Shown here: one piece after another, positions 34,691 to 47,788 of the stretch
Layout of the letters: each line of letters starts with the position of its first letter
How positions within the stretch are numbered: position 1 is the first letter of the stretch
Source: Sclerotinia nivalis
Lineage: Eukaryota > Ascomycota > Leotiomycetes > Helotiales > Sclerotiniaceae
Direction: 5' to 3'
NCBI GenBank assembly: GCA_029531795.1
Contig: JAPEIS010000001.1
Span: 3,968,001 to 4,032,000, forward strand
DNA length: 64,000 nt
Program-made: the position numbers and the translations under genes
The notes under the pieces: model-generated
Told to the model about the DNA's origin: nothing
The model's database searches: none
Seen by the model: the letters and a program-made list of their open reading frames with translations, nothing else

Positions 34691-34736
34691 TTGAGGGTCG
34701 GTCAAATGAGGGTCAATGAGGGTCAATGAGGGTCAG
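34691..34736. repeat. Short tandem repeat (about 10-bp unit) in the RhoGAP upstream region
   Basis: 'gggtcaatga' occurs about three times in tandem with partial flanking copies. It lies about 300 bp upstream of the start codon at 34388, possibly in the 5' leader. Confidence 0.7.
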
Positions 34737-37700
34737 ATTGGGTGGAGAAAAGGGTTGAAGGGTTAACGTTGATTGTTTTGAGAACAGACAAGTGAGAGAA
34801 TAAATTTCGTAATTGTACGGGAAAAGAATGAGGGATGAACTTTTGAATGGAGAATGGAGAATGAAGAAGGAGAAGGAGAAGGAGAATGAGAATCCACCCT
34901 TTCAAAGTAGTAGTAAAGATAGAGTTGATCTCTGATTTGATCTTTTAAGACTTTTCTTCTTTCAGCCTGCTGTTAAAATGTATTTATTAATCAATATCGG
35001 GTTGGTACCTGTACCGTACCAACATAAGAAGAGTAACTAGGGTGAAGTAGGAATGAAGAAAGGCTAGACTAGTAGTTTAGTGAAAGAAGTCTATGCCAAA
35101 CGGTGTGATCCACCCCGTGGTCGTAGTGTAATGTTTGTGAATCTGGTTGGGTACATTCGTGCGTACCCTTGAGGAAGTCAGTATTCCTGGATGTAAGATG
35201 AGGTAAACCTTGACGGATTCGGTACTGCAACTAAAATTGATAATGGAACATGAGAATTTAGGAAATCATCCAGAAGGAAAGGCTGATGATCCTTTAGCGA
35301 CTAAGCAAATATTCAAGAGGGGTCGGCCGGTGGTGTGTGTGTGTGTGCGTGTGGGTTGTCAGTGAGTTGAAAGTCGTGAGATGAGACAAGACCTAGCCCT
35401 TATAAGTCCAAGATAGTGAGTGAGGACTGTTTAACATACCAGACCACTATCATACCAATCCAAAATAGTGAATCAATTGTTCGTAATGGAGACTTCAGAC
35501 CTAGCATAAATTTGTTGCCATATAGAGTGAGAGAGTGAGTATGTTCGAGACAAAGATTATGTTTACTTATCATATCATTGAGTGAAAGTATATAATTTGA
35601 GGCATAAATTAGAGATTGCTCCTTCGACTATACAAAACTTCAAAAAAACGCCTAGCCTTACCGCTGGGTTTATTTTTTTAATTTATTCCTGATTGCTTGT
35701 CTTGTGGAAAATCAATATATTCCATATACCGTTGTAGTTCAACAGTACCGTGAACCGATTTCATGGGTAGCTAAAAGAGGGATGACCATTCGAGATACCA
35801 AATTACCAAAAATTTAATTATCGCTGCAGGTCTGATCTGCAGGTGTTGATGGAGAATATTAGTTTTATCTTCGTTCCTCCGTGGGGATATCCCTATTCTC
35901 CTTCCTGGCGCAAAAGCCTTGGAAGAATGGTCACAGTAAGGAATATTGGTATTCCTTCTCCCTTTACATTGATGATTGTATATGTTGATCTCGATGAACG
36001 GGAAGGCTTGTGTACCTCATGTTTGTTTAAATATATATGATTACCAACTCTTTCGAAACTCAGCCTATAACAATCGACCCGATATTTCAATGTTCCAAAC
36101 ATTCGTAGAGTTTGATCGGAGACCAGGAAGGACCATGGGTACATGGAACCAAGAGAGTGTTTAGCCTACGAGATTCGATTATTCTTGCATGGTGGCACTT
36201 TTAGAAGAGTTTCAAATAAAGATCTCAACCAAGGAGATGTCGCAATGAACATTCAGACGGGACGCATTTCATTCATTCGCCTTGTTCACTGTGGCATTCA
36301 GAGAAGATGAACGTGGCGATATAAACTTCCACAATGCATCCTTCATCTCGTGTTATTTATGCTGTAACCCATGGTTCTTCCAGTACAAAATTATTTTCCA
36401 TGCTGAGAAGCGTGTTCAATGATACTATAAGAGATGATGGATGGATACATATGAAATGATGAAATGCCATATTTGTGTTCGAGTCAGGATATTGATATTG
36501 CGTTCGTGAAATCACAGATATGGCTACTCATTTGCCACCAATTCCCAAGCATCTTGAGATGACATCGTGTTCTTCGTATTACAAGATTATTACCATGCAA
36601 TGCCTATGCACTCGAATCCAAAAAGAGAATTCTCTTCATTGTACGAAACTTTATAAGGAGGTTTGAAATTTGTTATTGTTGTAAATACGAGTACAGTGAA
36701 AGGTAATTGTTAGGTTCAGGCTAAAGCAGGTCCACTGAAAAGTACAGATTATGTTGTACCTTAGGGCCTTAGCACTGTACCTCGAAAATTCTCCTGCGCT
36801 TCTCCGATTACTACACCATACCAATACCTTCTTCCGTACCTACATCCTTCAAGCTCCATCTCACAAAACAACGACGCTTAACTTCACTGAAACATACAGC
36901 ATCCACATCCACATCCCCAGTTTGACAAACTCCCCTTGATTTCGAAACTTTACCTCGAACTCCTTACAAGTTAGACGAGTTTGCAATTTACGTAGTGACT
37001 AGGGTACGAAATAGTTCATCGGATGAATGAAACATACTTGGTACTAGGTAGGTAAACCGTCTACCTGGACCATCCCATCCTAAATTATACAATCTATATT
37101 CTAGTAGAGTCCTCCAACACCCAGGGAACAAAATCGTCATCTAAGAAATATGATTCGACCGCCAAAGCCAGAATCGGCAATCCCGAATATCCTATCTATA
37201 CTCGAGTACATACTCGAGTACCTAGTATCTATACCCTAAACACATCATACGACGTTTCAGCAAGAATGAACAATCCTCCTTAAAGAAACGCCTGGATTTT
37301 ATTCCCAGGGCGCCAAAGGCCCAGCGCAAACCCGCGTTTACGAACTGGAACCGCCTTCAATAGCCTATCAACCACCCGCCCCACTTACAGTAAGTAGAAC
37401 TATGATAAAAATACCAGAATTAGATTCTACGTAGCAAGAGTGATATTCTAATACTCTTTTTGAGTACACAGTATCCAGAGCTAACATCTACATCTACATC
37501 TACGCCTTCCTATCTGCTTGCAATTCCCAGGAGAAATTAATTGTGGAGAGGAAATCGTAAGCATAGAATTCCGTTCTAGACCCTTTGGCGAGATTTCGTT
37601 GATGCAGATTACGATTCATCAGCCATTTCATGCAGCCGATGTACCGTGTACCGCGGCCTTTTCGTTAGTTGGAAAGCAGGGGATTTCTAGAATATCACGT

Positions 37701-39882
37701 GGAAGGAAGGTATCGACGTCCCCCTTCTTGAACCCTGACGGATGCCAAATTCAAAAAGACGGCGAGTTGTTGGAGTTGTTGATTGATTGATTGATTGATT
37801 GATTAAATTAACGTCTACTCTGAGTCTAAGACTATCTAAGACGGCTAGAGGCTCTCGCGAACTCCTAACAGGTAACATAATGAAGGTAAGCTGGCTTATG
37901 GGCCTGGCTAAGTACATGATTTGAATGATTGAGATGGACTCAACCTTTTGAGTTGAGTGGAGGAAGTGAAAACTAATCCTGGGGAATGATCCCGCTGTTG
38001 GAGTTGTTATAGTTTCTGCATGTATGTTTACCGTGCTTTGCTTGGACCAAGCCTTATGCATTACAAGCACCATATTCGAACAAGCCACCGGCAAACAATT
38101 ACCTCCCGCCTCAATACCACTCAGCAACCTTTCCAACCAAAACCAACCGATCATCATCCGTAATAAACAGCCCTCAGACAAAATTAGCTAGTATACTCAG
38201 CACCTATCAAACTGATCATTGACTCTCATCCATCCCCCCCCCCAATAATCCCCATACACCCCAAAACCAAAAACCAACACCCAGCGTAACACAACCTACC
38301 TACCTAGGTACAACAAAATTAAGCATAAACACCTACATCAAACAGCCGCCCTATCACATCACGTATCGTGTCGTTCGCATCACATCATGCATAAAATATC
38401 TACTGCAAATCATAAGCCAAGCTGATGCATGTATGTGTCTATCCATGACAAGTTATCCTCTCATTCGCATCTCCTGCATGCTCTTTCAGCCCTACCTGAA
38501 ATCCAACTTTATTCTCTATTCTTATGCGTGTTTCATCTTTCAAGTCTACAATTAATTAATTATTTTCATTCCTAATTAGTATTCAATACATACGTAGTAT
38601 ATATTTTTTAAAATTAACAAAAATCTCATAATCTACAATACCTAGTATGTATATACCTATCCACACAGGTATATACACACATCAAACAATAAATAAATAA
38701 ATAAATAAACCACCAGCCAGCCAGCCAGCCCATTCACTCATATCAAAACTCCATGTAATAAACATCTCCTGAATCTCTATTCTATATATGAATATTTGCC
38801 ACCTACCTACCCAGGGTATTTATCATCATCATCTCCAGCGCGTCTTGATATACCAAAGACTCCCAGCTTCCCACCCAAAAGTTTCGTTGTGTAGATACCT
38901 ACCTTACTAGGTATCTAGATATCCATCTATCTACGCGTGGACCAAATTTCCGAATACACGCAAAGAAATGTTGTTGAAATCTACCTAATTATAATATCCT
39001 TAATCATTCTACCTTTCTACCCTTCCATCTCCCTGCTTACTCAAATATTAACCGAAACAAAGAGTATTGCACAACCATAGCAATAGTCTTGCCTCAAGAT
39101 ATCAGACGGATATAAGATCCCATTCCATCTCCATCTCCCTCTCACCCCATCCCCATCCCCATCCCTTCCCATCCATTGTATAACACCACCCAAAACCCCT
39201 CCCTTCCTCCGTAATCCAATCAAAGTACCTGTAATAGTGACCTATAATAGTATCTCCCCAAGCAAGTCAACCAAAAAGTATAAAATAAAATAAAACAACC
39301 CAGCCTCACTTATTCCCATCTTATATATTCATTCACAACGTGCAAATCCGAATGCAAGGTTAACTCAATTCAACACAACATACCTATCCAACTGAAGATT
39401 GATACTACCCCAAGATCTTAAATCCCCTTACATTGATATCCTCATATCCTCATACCATTTACATAAATAGCAAAAAGCAAAAAGCAGATATCATCAAAGA
39501 AACGAAAAGGACTCGAATCAACATTATAGGTATGGGTATACGATTATTGGAAATGCACAGATGAAGTCGCATAAACATAATCAGATCAAAAATTACAAAA
39601 TATAAATGTACTCAGACGAAACCCCTACGCTTATGACAATAACCAGAAATATGTAAAGGTGCACTGCACAACGCCTTTTACTCCCCTCCCTTTTTGCTCG
39701 CTACACTCCGGAGAATCCATCACACCGACCAAAAGATATCCCAAAATATTCAGTCAAAATAGAGAACCTATGTATCTTACAGCCTTTTCTCATCCACTCC
39801 AGTGAAACATCAGCACCACATGGCCTCTGTCCTTTTTTGCACACCACTCTTACCCTCCTTTTTCCCCCAACGACTCTTCTCT
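34737..39882. other. Long (about 5 kb) intergenic region
   Basis: No gene could be supported on either strand. It contains a (GT)n microsatellite at about 35334-35352, a second LINE-like tail at 37781-37847, C- and A-rich low-complexity stretches around 38230-38760, and (TAAA)n at about 38688-38708. Frames such as 37687-38181 (minus) run through the LINE tail and are not credible. Parts are probably long UTRs of the RhoGAP and stu1 genes. Confidence 0.45.
37781..37847 (-). repeat. LINE-like 3' tail ending in (ATCA)n, second copy
   Basis: Read on the minus strand, 'tagccgtctta' plus a related spacer leads into about six ATCA units. This is the same arrangement as 1449-1512 on the plus strand, with about 23 of the first 25 bases shared. 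Confidence 0.5.
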
Positions 39883-42800
39883 TCAATTTCTCACCTCCAA
39901 TTCCCTTTGCCTCTTAACAATATAATATGTAATCAAACTCTTCGGATCCCCACTCACTCTTCCACCAATCCCACTCCAAAATCTAGCCTCTCCAATTCGT
40001 GCATGGGTACTAACACAGAGTACCACAGCATCCAATCTCACTCCGCTCTCCTTGCTCTCAAGACACTTTGCTGCTAACGCCAAGATACTATCAATCTCCG
40101 CATCCTCCAATTCAACCTCCGATTTGACATCCAGTGTCTGCTTGAGTATGTGTAATCCCATACTTAATTTTCGGCATCCTTCTACTGTCATTTCTTCGTC
40201 AGAGAGAGAATTTAGAATAGTAGTGATGGTGTCCTTGGGGTTGGCGAGTGTGACAAGCTCGTCAGCCAGGAGTTCGAGGCCACTGACAATGTGAGTGCGT
40301 GCATCATAGCAAGAGCGAGTGACGAGAATGGAATGGAAGCCTTTTGCGATATGTGGTCGGAAATGTTCTCGGTAATTTTTGTACATGAGTTTGATTGTGG
40401 CTAGTATTTGTGCTTTGACGTCCTGGACTTTCGCAGGTGAAAGGTTTGTTAATGGTTCTTCGAGATATTCGAAGAGACCCATCACAAGAGCGGAGAACCT
40501 GCCATTTCCCCAGACGGCTTTGTTATCTCTGATCATTGTTTGTAGTTTGCGGAAGCCGTGGACATCTAAGGTCTTGGCTCTGATTTTGGCGATGCCGCTA
40601 TCGAGTAGTTTTGTGGTTTGTTTGAGCTTGTCGGGAGACATTGGTGGATTCTTAATTCCTTCGCCATCGAGTTCGCCAATACTATTTCTTGATAGATTCA
40701 TAGCATCTTCATTGACAGGTACTTCTTCTAGAACGGATGCAGTAATTGTGGGTCTAGGAGTAGTTGTGTCATCTGTACTTGAGAATGGATCCTCATAAAC
40801 TTTCATTGGTTGATTGACAGGAGCTTTGATTTCTTCTCCGTCAGATGAGTCAAAGACTTGGGGAACTTTCTCAGATTGCGTCCGCTCTAATCCTGTAATG
40901 GTGGGAACAACCATAGTAAAATCTTCATCCGCTCGTGTGGGACTAGATAGAGGTACCCCGGGTACTGATTTAGTTCTTGTCCTAACAGGGCTACTAATAT
41001 GCGGAGAAGCAGCAAGCCTGGGAGAAGCCGTTGCAACCCTTCCAGGTACAGTTTTGGCAGGGCTTGTGTATGTGGATTGAGTTGGCTGACTAGATTGTGT
41101 TGGATGACTAGTATGGCTTGTATTGGGTCTCGGTATCGGAGCTCTTCTGGCTTGGGGAGAACTGGTAGCAACAGGAGTTTTGGATCTTGGTGGTCTTGCG
41201 GTTGCAGAGGACGAAGGACTGGCATTTGCTTCGCTGGAAGCTTGGTTAGTTCTTCTTACAGAATATGGCCCGGCAGTTGCAGGTCTAGGAGCGAGTTCTG
41301 GTCTCTTGGATTTACTTGGTCGCATGGGTGCGACAGAAAGACCACCGCGAGATGCATTAGCCTCTAGATATGGTCGTGCGGGAACTGCCTCTGAAGATGA
41401 TTGTTTACCCGATGCAGTTGACACGGTTCTCGTTGGAGAAAATGCTGACATTGCAGAACCAGGACGAGAAGGGATGTTCTTGTTGGCCATTTGTGCCTTT
41501 TTCTGTGCCAGCATGGTCTCCCTCAAAGAAGGTCTAGGAGGTCCCGTAGTGCTCTTAGAGAAACCAAGGCCTGGCCTGGTGCTGACTGCCTCTACCTTCT
41601 TTGGAGCATTAGGATTGTCTGAAGAATTTTCTAATAATCTCTTCTGAGTGGGTTCTAGGTCCTCGATGATTCTAAAAATTGTTAGCTACCAGTGACTCCC
41701 AGGAGGAATACTCATGCCCTTACATTTCAGCTCTTGCTGGCCAGATCTGGGCAAAAGTCCAATAGGTTGATCTCATATTCTCACGAACACCAGGATTTGC
41801 GTCGGCTAAACCTTTCTTTATACACTTTTCTATCAGTTCCAAGCCTCCGCTGTGTTCAACGTGACTCTTGTGTTGCGCCTCCTTCTTTAGCAAGGTTTTG
41901 AGCCAGCCTGTGGCATATGTTCTGGGCTGAACATTTTTATCCTGGCATGCAAGCCAAATATGCTGCATAATTCGATGATTATAAGTGACACCACTAATAA
42001 TAATATCAACTGTTGCATTTCCATTCTGCGAACTGATCTTCTTGGTACCACCACAGAGCTTGATGAGGTTTTGTAACAGAATTTCGACCATAGGATCCAG
42101 TCCAGGTCCAGCAGTTCTAGCAACCTCTTGGACGACACTACACCCTTCTTTGGAGAGACTTGTTCTCAGTGAGTTAACAGCTTTCAAAATACCATCAAGG
42201 AGGCTCTTGATACCAGCAAGGAAAGCATCGTGATAGTCGCTTGGGGCATTTCCGGCGTTCAATCTCCGTAATTTTGTACAACTTTGTTCTCTCTTTAACC
42301 AATTAGCTTCCGACTCCTTGTCCTGAAAACATTGATGCATTTCTTGAAAGGTTTCCTCTAGTTCTCTCTGTGTATTCACATATGCAGGTTCCACTTGCTC
42401 CACCCTGACTTCTGGTGTTGCTGGTCTTGAGATACTCATGGCAGATGCGCTGCTAGCTAGGGGGTTTCGCATAGGGGCTTCAGGTCTTTCCGGCTCCACA
42501 ACCACTGGGGGTCCTCCTTGTATGAGTTGACTTGTGATAGCTAATACGATCGCTGGGCGAACATTGAAATTCTTCAATTGCTTTTTGAGATCTGATTTGG
42601 CCCCATTGGGAGCATTCCTGCTGCATGTTAGTATGCAAAAGTAAAATGATCAATATGAAGAGACTTACTGAAATAAAGTGATGACAGTATTTCTCGCAGT
42701 ATCTCTTACCATGCCATCGGCATCTTCAAGTAATTCCATTAATGTAGTTACAAAACTTTTGAATGCCATGCCATGCTCTTGGTGCATCTACTCAGTGAAG

Positions 42801-43311
42801 TCGTTAGAAAATTTAAACAACGCTGCGCAAAAATCCACTCATTTACCTGTACAATCCAATTCATTGAAGTCTCTTTCATCCTTGAGTTTTTTCCGACCAG
42901 TCCTGCGTTCTTCACAATTCTTTCTACATCCATCGGCGCATTCTTCCAGAAAGTTGTAAGACATTGCGCAGCAAGCTGTCTATATTTCTCCCTCTGGTCA
43001 CCCATCTTATCATTTATCATCGGCAGAGTCCGTGCAGCTTCCTTCACGATATATTTTGGTTCCTGACGTGATAATCTGGTGAGGAGATGATTGAGAGTAG
43101 AGAATCCAGCGTTGGCCAGAGCAGCATGCTGCGACGACATCGCAATGCGCAAGGCTTCGAATAGCGAAAGGATGCATGGCTCAGGAACATTATGCTGTTT
43201 GATACTAGATTTGATGTTGTTAATTTGATTGACCTTCGCATCTACGGACCCATTGGTTCGAAGTATTGCCAGCAGGTTGGCAACTTGATCTTCGGTGATC
43301 TTTTCACCCAT
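39883..43311 (-). CDS. stu1: Stu1, CLASP-family microtubule plus-end/spindle protein
   Basis: Four exons, 43311-42847, 42787-42669, 42617-41724 and 41671-39883, join in matching phases and encode 1088 aa. The N-terminus has TOG/HEAT repeats (about residues 1-230 and 280-500: 'MNWIVQMHQEHGMAFKSFV', 'DADGMVRDTARNTVITLFQ', 'NPGVRENMRSTYWTFAQIWPARA'). A Ser/Pro/Arg-rich microtubule-binding linker with SxIP-like basic stretches and a C-terminal helical CLASP region ('LDVHGFRKLQTMIRDN') follow. CLASP proteins bind and stabilise microtubules, and Stu1 is needed for bipolar spindles and kinetochore function. The conserved start 'MGEKITEDQVANLL' supports ATG 43311. Confidence 0.9.
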
Positions 43312-43986
43312 GATTGAGGTGGGGTGAATTTAAGGAAACAGTAAAGATCAATTCTAGGGATACGTATCTATAGATGAAATGTGCTATTAGTGATTGTGAG
43401 AGAGAATGAAGTTATGCAATATGAAATTTGCTTATTCGTAGAGATAATGTGTAGCACAATATTCACATTAAGAAATTATGAAATTTGGAGTCACTTACGA
43501 AGATGTTGTTACCTTTGTAACTTCAAAATTCCCTTTTGGAGATAATTCTATCGCGCCAAAACAAATTATGGTTGCCCCGGCAGGGGAAGCTACATTTAGT
43601 ACACTAGTCCGAAAATCCCATTATTAATATAAATACGATCAGACAAACCCCCTGCATCGACAAACAAGCCAGTCAGATTGGTAAGAGATATCATTAATGA
43701 ACAATTCTTATTGGACGGACATACGGACTATGAGAGGATTGTTCTCCGTCTCGTTGTAATGTTTATTTCCCTTTTGAGAATATTTGAATAAATGAATAAA
43801 CATTTACATCCATTGACCTACCTGTCAATCATTTCGATATAAGCTCAGCTCATTACAATTATAAGCTACCCATCTAGAACCTACTCCCCATCACCGATAC
43901 ACTTTTCCGCATACAAAGATAATCGCAAAGGGTCCCTTGCAAGGAACGACAACCTTTTAACCCCTTTGAACCCTACCTCCTGCATC

Positions 43987-44964
43987 ATGCCCACTTCCCC
44001 CACAACTAGTCCAGTTCCTCCACCTGTGTTCATGCCTCAATTCTCCAGCACGTCGCTAGCTCCAGCTCCAACTCCAACTCCTACACCAATGCCTCCTTTG
44101 AAAGAGAACTCGGCGTCGAAGCCTACTAAAGATGATAGGTCCATTGAAACTACAAAATTTGCTCTACCCAAGTTACGTCTCGAGGTACGGGATCTCAATC
44201 ATGCAGGATCGCAGACTTTCTTGACCGCCGTTCTAGCCAACGAAGCTCTCAAAACCGCAGTTCGAAGCGTCCTCACCCTACTCTATGAATCTCCCGATTG
44301 TCTCACCACTACTATTCCAACAACTCGATCGGTGACCCTCATCCTTCGTTCCATGGAAGGTGTAGCATATACAACGGGTACCGACCTCGACGACGACCAC
44401 AAAGAGATACATTTCTCTCTAGATTACATACACCATGCTATTGCATCGGAGCGAAAGAAGCATGAAATAATGGGCGTGTTGACTCACGAAATGGTACATT
44501 GCTACCAATATAATGGATTCAATACTTGCCCCGGTGGCTTGATTGAAGGAATCGCAGATTGGGTTCGGCTGAACGCTGATTTAAGTCCACCTCATTGGAA
44601 GAAAGAAGCTGGTGGGAAATGGGATGCAGGTTACCAACATACAGGATATTTTCTTGATTATCTAGAAAAGAGACTCGGTAAAGGCACAGTAAGGAGGGTG
44701 AATGAAAAGTTGAGGATTGAACGATACGAAGAGAAACGCTTTTGGACTGAGCTTTGTGGAAGACCGGTAGAGCAACTCTGGAAAGATTACTCGAAACATC
44801 TTGAAGCAGAGCAGAGAAGAGCCGAAGAAGAGGAGTGTGTAATTGTGGAAAAGGAGGATGCTATCACACCTAAAAAGCTCGAATCTGGAGGGGATAAACC
44901 AACACCTACCACAGCGGCGGAGGAGACGAAAGATGACTCCACGAAACTCGTGAAACCTGAATAA
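43987..44964 (+). CDS. Basic-secretory-protein (BSP) family metallopeptidase-like protein
   Basis: This intronless 325-aa gene starts at ATG 43987, the first Met after an in-frame TTG. A Pro/Thr-rich N-terminus of about 45 residues precedes the BSP domain: 'LRLEVRDLNHAGSQTF' , 'EIHFSLDYI', a gluzincin-like 'HEMVH' (about residues 167-171) followed by 'CYQYNG', 'GGLIEGIADWVR' with the downstream acidic residue, and 'GYQHTGYFLDYLE'. This is the plant basic secretory protein family (PF04450), widespread in fungi. No signal peptide is apparent, so despite the family name it may be cytosolic or non-classically secreted. The C-terminus is Lys/Glu-rich and disordered. Confidence 0.85.
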   Translation: MPTSPTTSPVPPPVFMPQFSSTSLAPAPTPTPTPMPPLKENSASKPTKDDRSIETTKFALPKLRLEVRDLNHAGSQTFLTAVLANEALKTAVRSVLTLLYESPDCLTTTIPTTRSVTLILRSMEGVAYTTGTDLDDDHKEIHFSLDYIHHAIASERKKHEIMGVLTHEMVHCYQYNGFNTCPGGLIEGIADWVRLNADLSPPHWKKEAGGKWDAGYQHTGYFLDYLEKRLGKGTVRRVNEKLRIERYEEKRFWTELCGRPVEQLWKDYSKHLEAEQRRAEEEECVIVEKEDAITPKKLESGGDKPTPTTAAEETKDDSTKLVKPE

Positions 44965-45768
44965 ACAAACACCAGAGCACGCGATGTATGATCTAAATCG
45001 CGTATCAGAAATTCTAGACATCTAAGTTTCAGAGACTATGGATTGCCAACTTTGGATTTGAACATTGAAGAGTGTCATAGGGCTTTCATCCTCAAAGACT
45101 GTTTAATTGTTCAATGTCAATATTAGGACAGCAGCACAGAGATCTTCCAACAGTCAGCTTGGAGTTTGCATAACGAGCTTGGTATGCGATATGGTTTTGT
45201 AGCTTGCGTGCAGAGATGGTCACTTGAGTGATGTTACGATTCCGGATAGTGTAAACAATCGTTTTCAGTCGCATCACCCTCTGTGTGTGGCATGCTTCAG
45301 ACAAAAGTTTGTTTCAAAGTTCTAGATAATTTCATACAGTTTAGACGATGAATTTCGGATGAATTTTCAAACACTGGCTAACCCGAGCTATCATAGAATG
45401 GAAAAAATTAGAGAATTGTTCGTTTTAATATCATTTATTATTTCAAAAATTTTCATTACCTCCACCAACTGACATAAAACGCATCCAAATCCTAATATAC
45501 TACATTTCCATAATCTAGCTCATTTCTATCTTTGAAATATCGCCTGGTCTGGGAAGTTTCTACTCTATGATTTTAGATGGGAACCAAAATCTAACAGACT
45601 AGCTGGTGCCCAAACTTGCAACCAAAAACATACTCCATATTAAACCATGGTCCGAGGTCTAAGACTGGAATCACATAGTTTCCAGCTTCCACAATTTACC
45701 TTCCCTTCTCACATCGCTTGCCAGCCCACCGGGAGAAGTTTCGAGGACGAAACCTAGTAAGTAAATAC
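44965..45768. other. Intergenic region, nothing recognised
   Basis: Short frames only. No repeat or RNA gene was noticed. Confidence 0.4.
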
Positions 45769-46203
45769 TCAAATCTTGTGGAGCCTTATCTCGAATCTCA
45801 AGATACTTCTTAAGATCTGCAATCCTTTCAAACCTTGCACGCTTGCAGCCATGGCTTCTTCATAAACATGGCCTTCTGCTATGATCCTCCCGAGTTCTTC
45901 ATTCTCCCTGATTAAAGCATCTATTTCCTTTATTATTGCTTCCATTCTTTCTTGCCGCTGTGAAATTGCTCGAAAAATGGCTCGTCGATGTTTGGAAGCG
46001 ATGATAATGTTGTTTCCAAGTTCTGTCGGACTGAGGGGGATGTGCTTTTACTCGATGTCGAGGAAACAGATCGGCCGTCGCTTTACTTGATATCGAGGAA
46101 ACGGAACCAGCGAAGGTCATGGAAGAACCGAAAGAAGGGAAGGTATATGGTGTGGGCCTATGCGTTCTTTTGTGATTCCTATCCCTATTTAACATTAGCA
46201 TAA
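45769..46203 (-). CDS. Possible small coiled-coil protein, model incomplete
   Basis: A minus-strand frame from about 46047 to the TGA at 45769 encodes a strongly helical, charged segment (ERMEAIIKEIDALIRENEE...LKGLQILRSILRFEIRL). Upstream, a different frame opens near 46201 and encodes a Ser/Thr-rich stretch (SVSSISSKATADLF). An intron may join them, but no convincing donor/acceptor pair was found. It could also be a broken gene. No family recognised. Confidence 0.3.
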
Positions 46204-47788
46204 TTCGGCGCTCTTTCAGGTGGGACTGGGAACATACGGGCTTTGTCCTTCAAACTTGGTGAAATTGTGGATAGTATGGTGTAGTTCTTCATTTTCCATT
46301 TCTAATTGATGACATTTACTTGCCGAGTCATAGAAAAATATTTGAAGCTGTCTGTCATGCTAAGACTTTCGCCGCAGACAATAGACATGAGGTCTGGATT
46401 TCGGGTAACTTCTTCATGTTTTATTCCTGAGAGTTTCTCTTCCGGCCATGTTTTCGACGGACATTATGTTTGAAGTTGGGAACTCAATGCGAGTTATTTG
46501 AACTGGACGGGGGAGGATATGTATGGAGGCTTTTGGGTGAGCTGTAGTATTTATTCATGGTGAGGGAAAGCACTTTAGGCTTCAAGGAAAAGTCATTTAT
46601 AAGTACATTGCATCTAGCCATACTCTACTTGAAAAATTTCTTCTCTGAAATATACTATATACCTTTCAAATATCGTCAAAATCAGATAATTTGAACCTAG
46701 ATTCCTCACCATTGATGTATTCGATTATAGACCAATATTATAACTGCGGGAAATACATTTATTGTATCTCCGCTGAAAGGTTCTATATTATAGGTATGAA
46801 GAGGGTTGTTTTATTATTGGAGCTACGATTCTTGACTATATAAACCCATAACTGTACTTGCTATATTGAGCTTAACACCGCTGCATGTAGCGCATCGCCT
46901 AAAGGTTTAGGGGGGAAACCTAAAATATAACTGTGGACTCATTAGACGGTACTGCACAGTTCTCAACAAGGTCTAGATTGAGGCTCAAATTTATGGTTCG
47001 TTGCTTTCACCCCGCATTTATTAACCTAAGAAGGACTAGAATATTTCAATTGAGCATGGCCACCTTTCATCGATCGATTGGGTTATCGAAGAGTAGGTAG
47101 ATTAGATGAGATAGTGGAGGTTGACATCTCCAGCCCATGAAATGTAAGAATTACACTGTACCGTCTACTGTACATATACACCAACTCAGTTGTACATATG
47201 CAAATGCTAGATAAATGAATAGATAGACGAATCTCCCCAGAACACGCAAACAGCACAGCATGAACCCAAAATTGTTGGCCGACGCAAGGAATGCTTTGTT
47301 CCATTTTACATTGTTGTTGGAAAAGCTCACGAATCAAGAGATGGAGACGTTTGAAACAATTTACTTATGCGTGCTAGATATGTATAATTATATTTATTAC
47401 ATTCTAACAACCTTCTCATTGGGGATTTGTCCAATGCTACCATAAAGAAGGGCTTTCAGCTTCCTCATGGGTATGTAGTATGTATTACTCTGGGCGGTTA
47501 TCAAACGGCGCAAATAGAAACAAAACTATTAAAAGTAGTGGAGTTCCCTCCCCAAAAATACTTAATGACGCCTACTTTTTTTTAAACCAACATCATTCAT
47601 TGCCCATTACACACTTTCCGTTTACTTTACTCTTTATATAATCTGACATTTTAAAGTTCCCTTAATCATCTCTTAGTATTGTTCCTATTTTCATACCTAC
47701 TTCCTCTTTTCCTTCTTCATATAATTCAGTTCAATTCAATTCAATACAATTCAAGCTTTTTATTTTAATTGACCGAGATAAATTCAAG
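46204..47788. other. Intergenic region, nothing recognised
   Basis: There is 1.6 kb of AT-rich sequence with only short frames. The right end (about 47600-47788) is T/C-rich with repeated 'ttcaa' words, and is probably the promoter and leader of the next gene. Confidence 0.4.

Noticed and set aside
35843..38181. Several 60-160-codon frames in the 35-38 kb gap
   Set aside because: No domains and poor starts. One runs through the LINE-like tail repeat. Treated as noncoding.
40379..41647. Plus-strand open frames opposite stu1
   Set aside because: Antisense shadows of the Ser/Pro/Arg-rich linker. Stu1 on the minus strand has conserved domains and matching splice phases.
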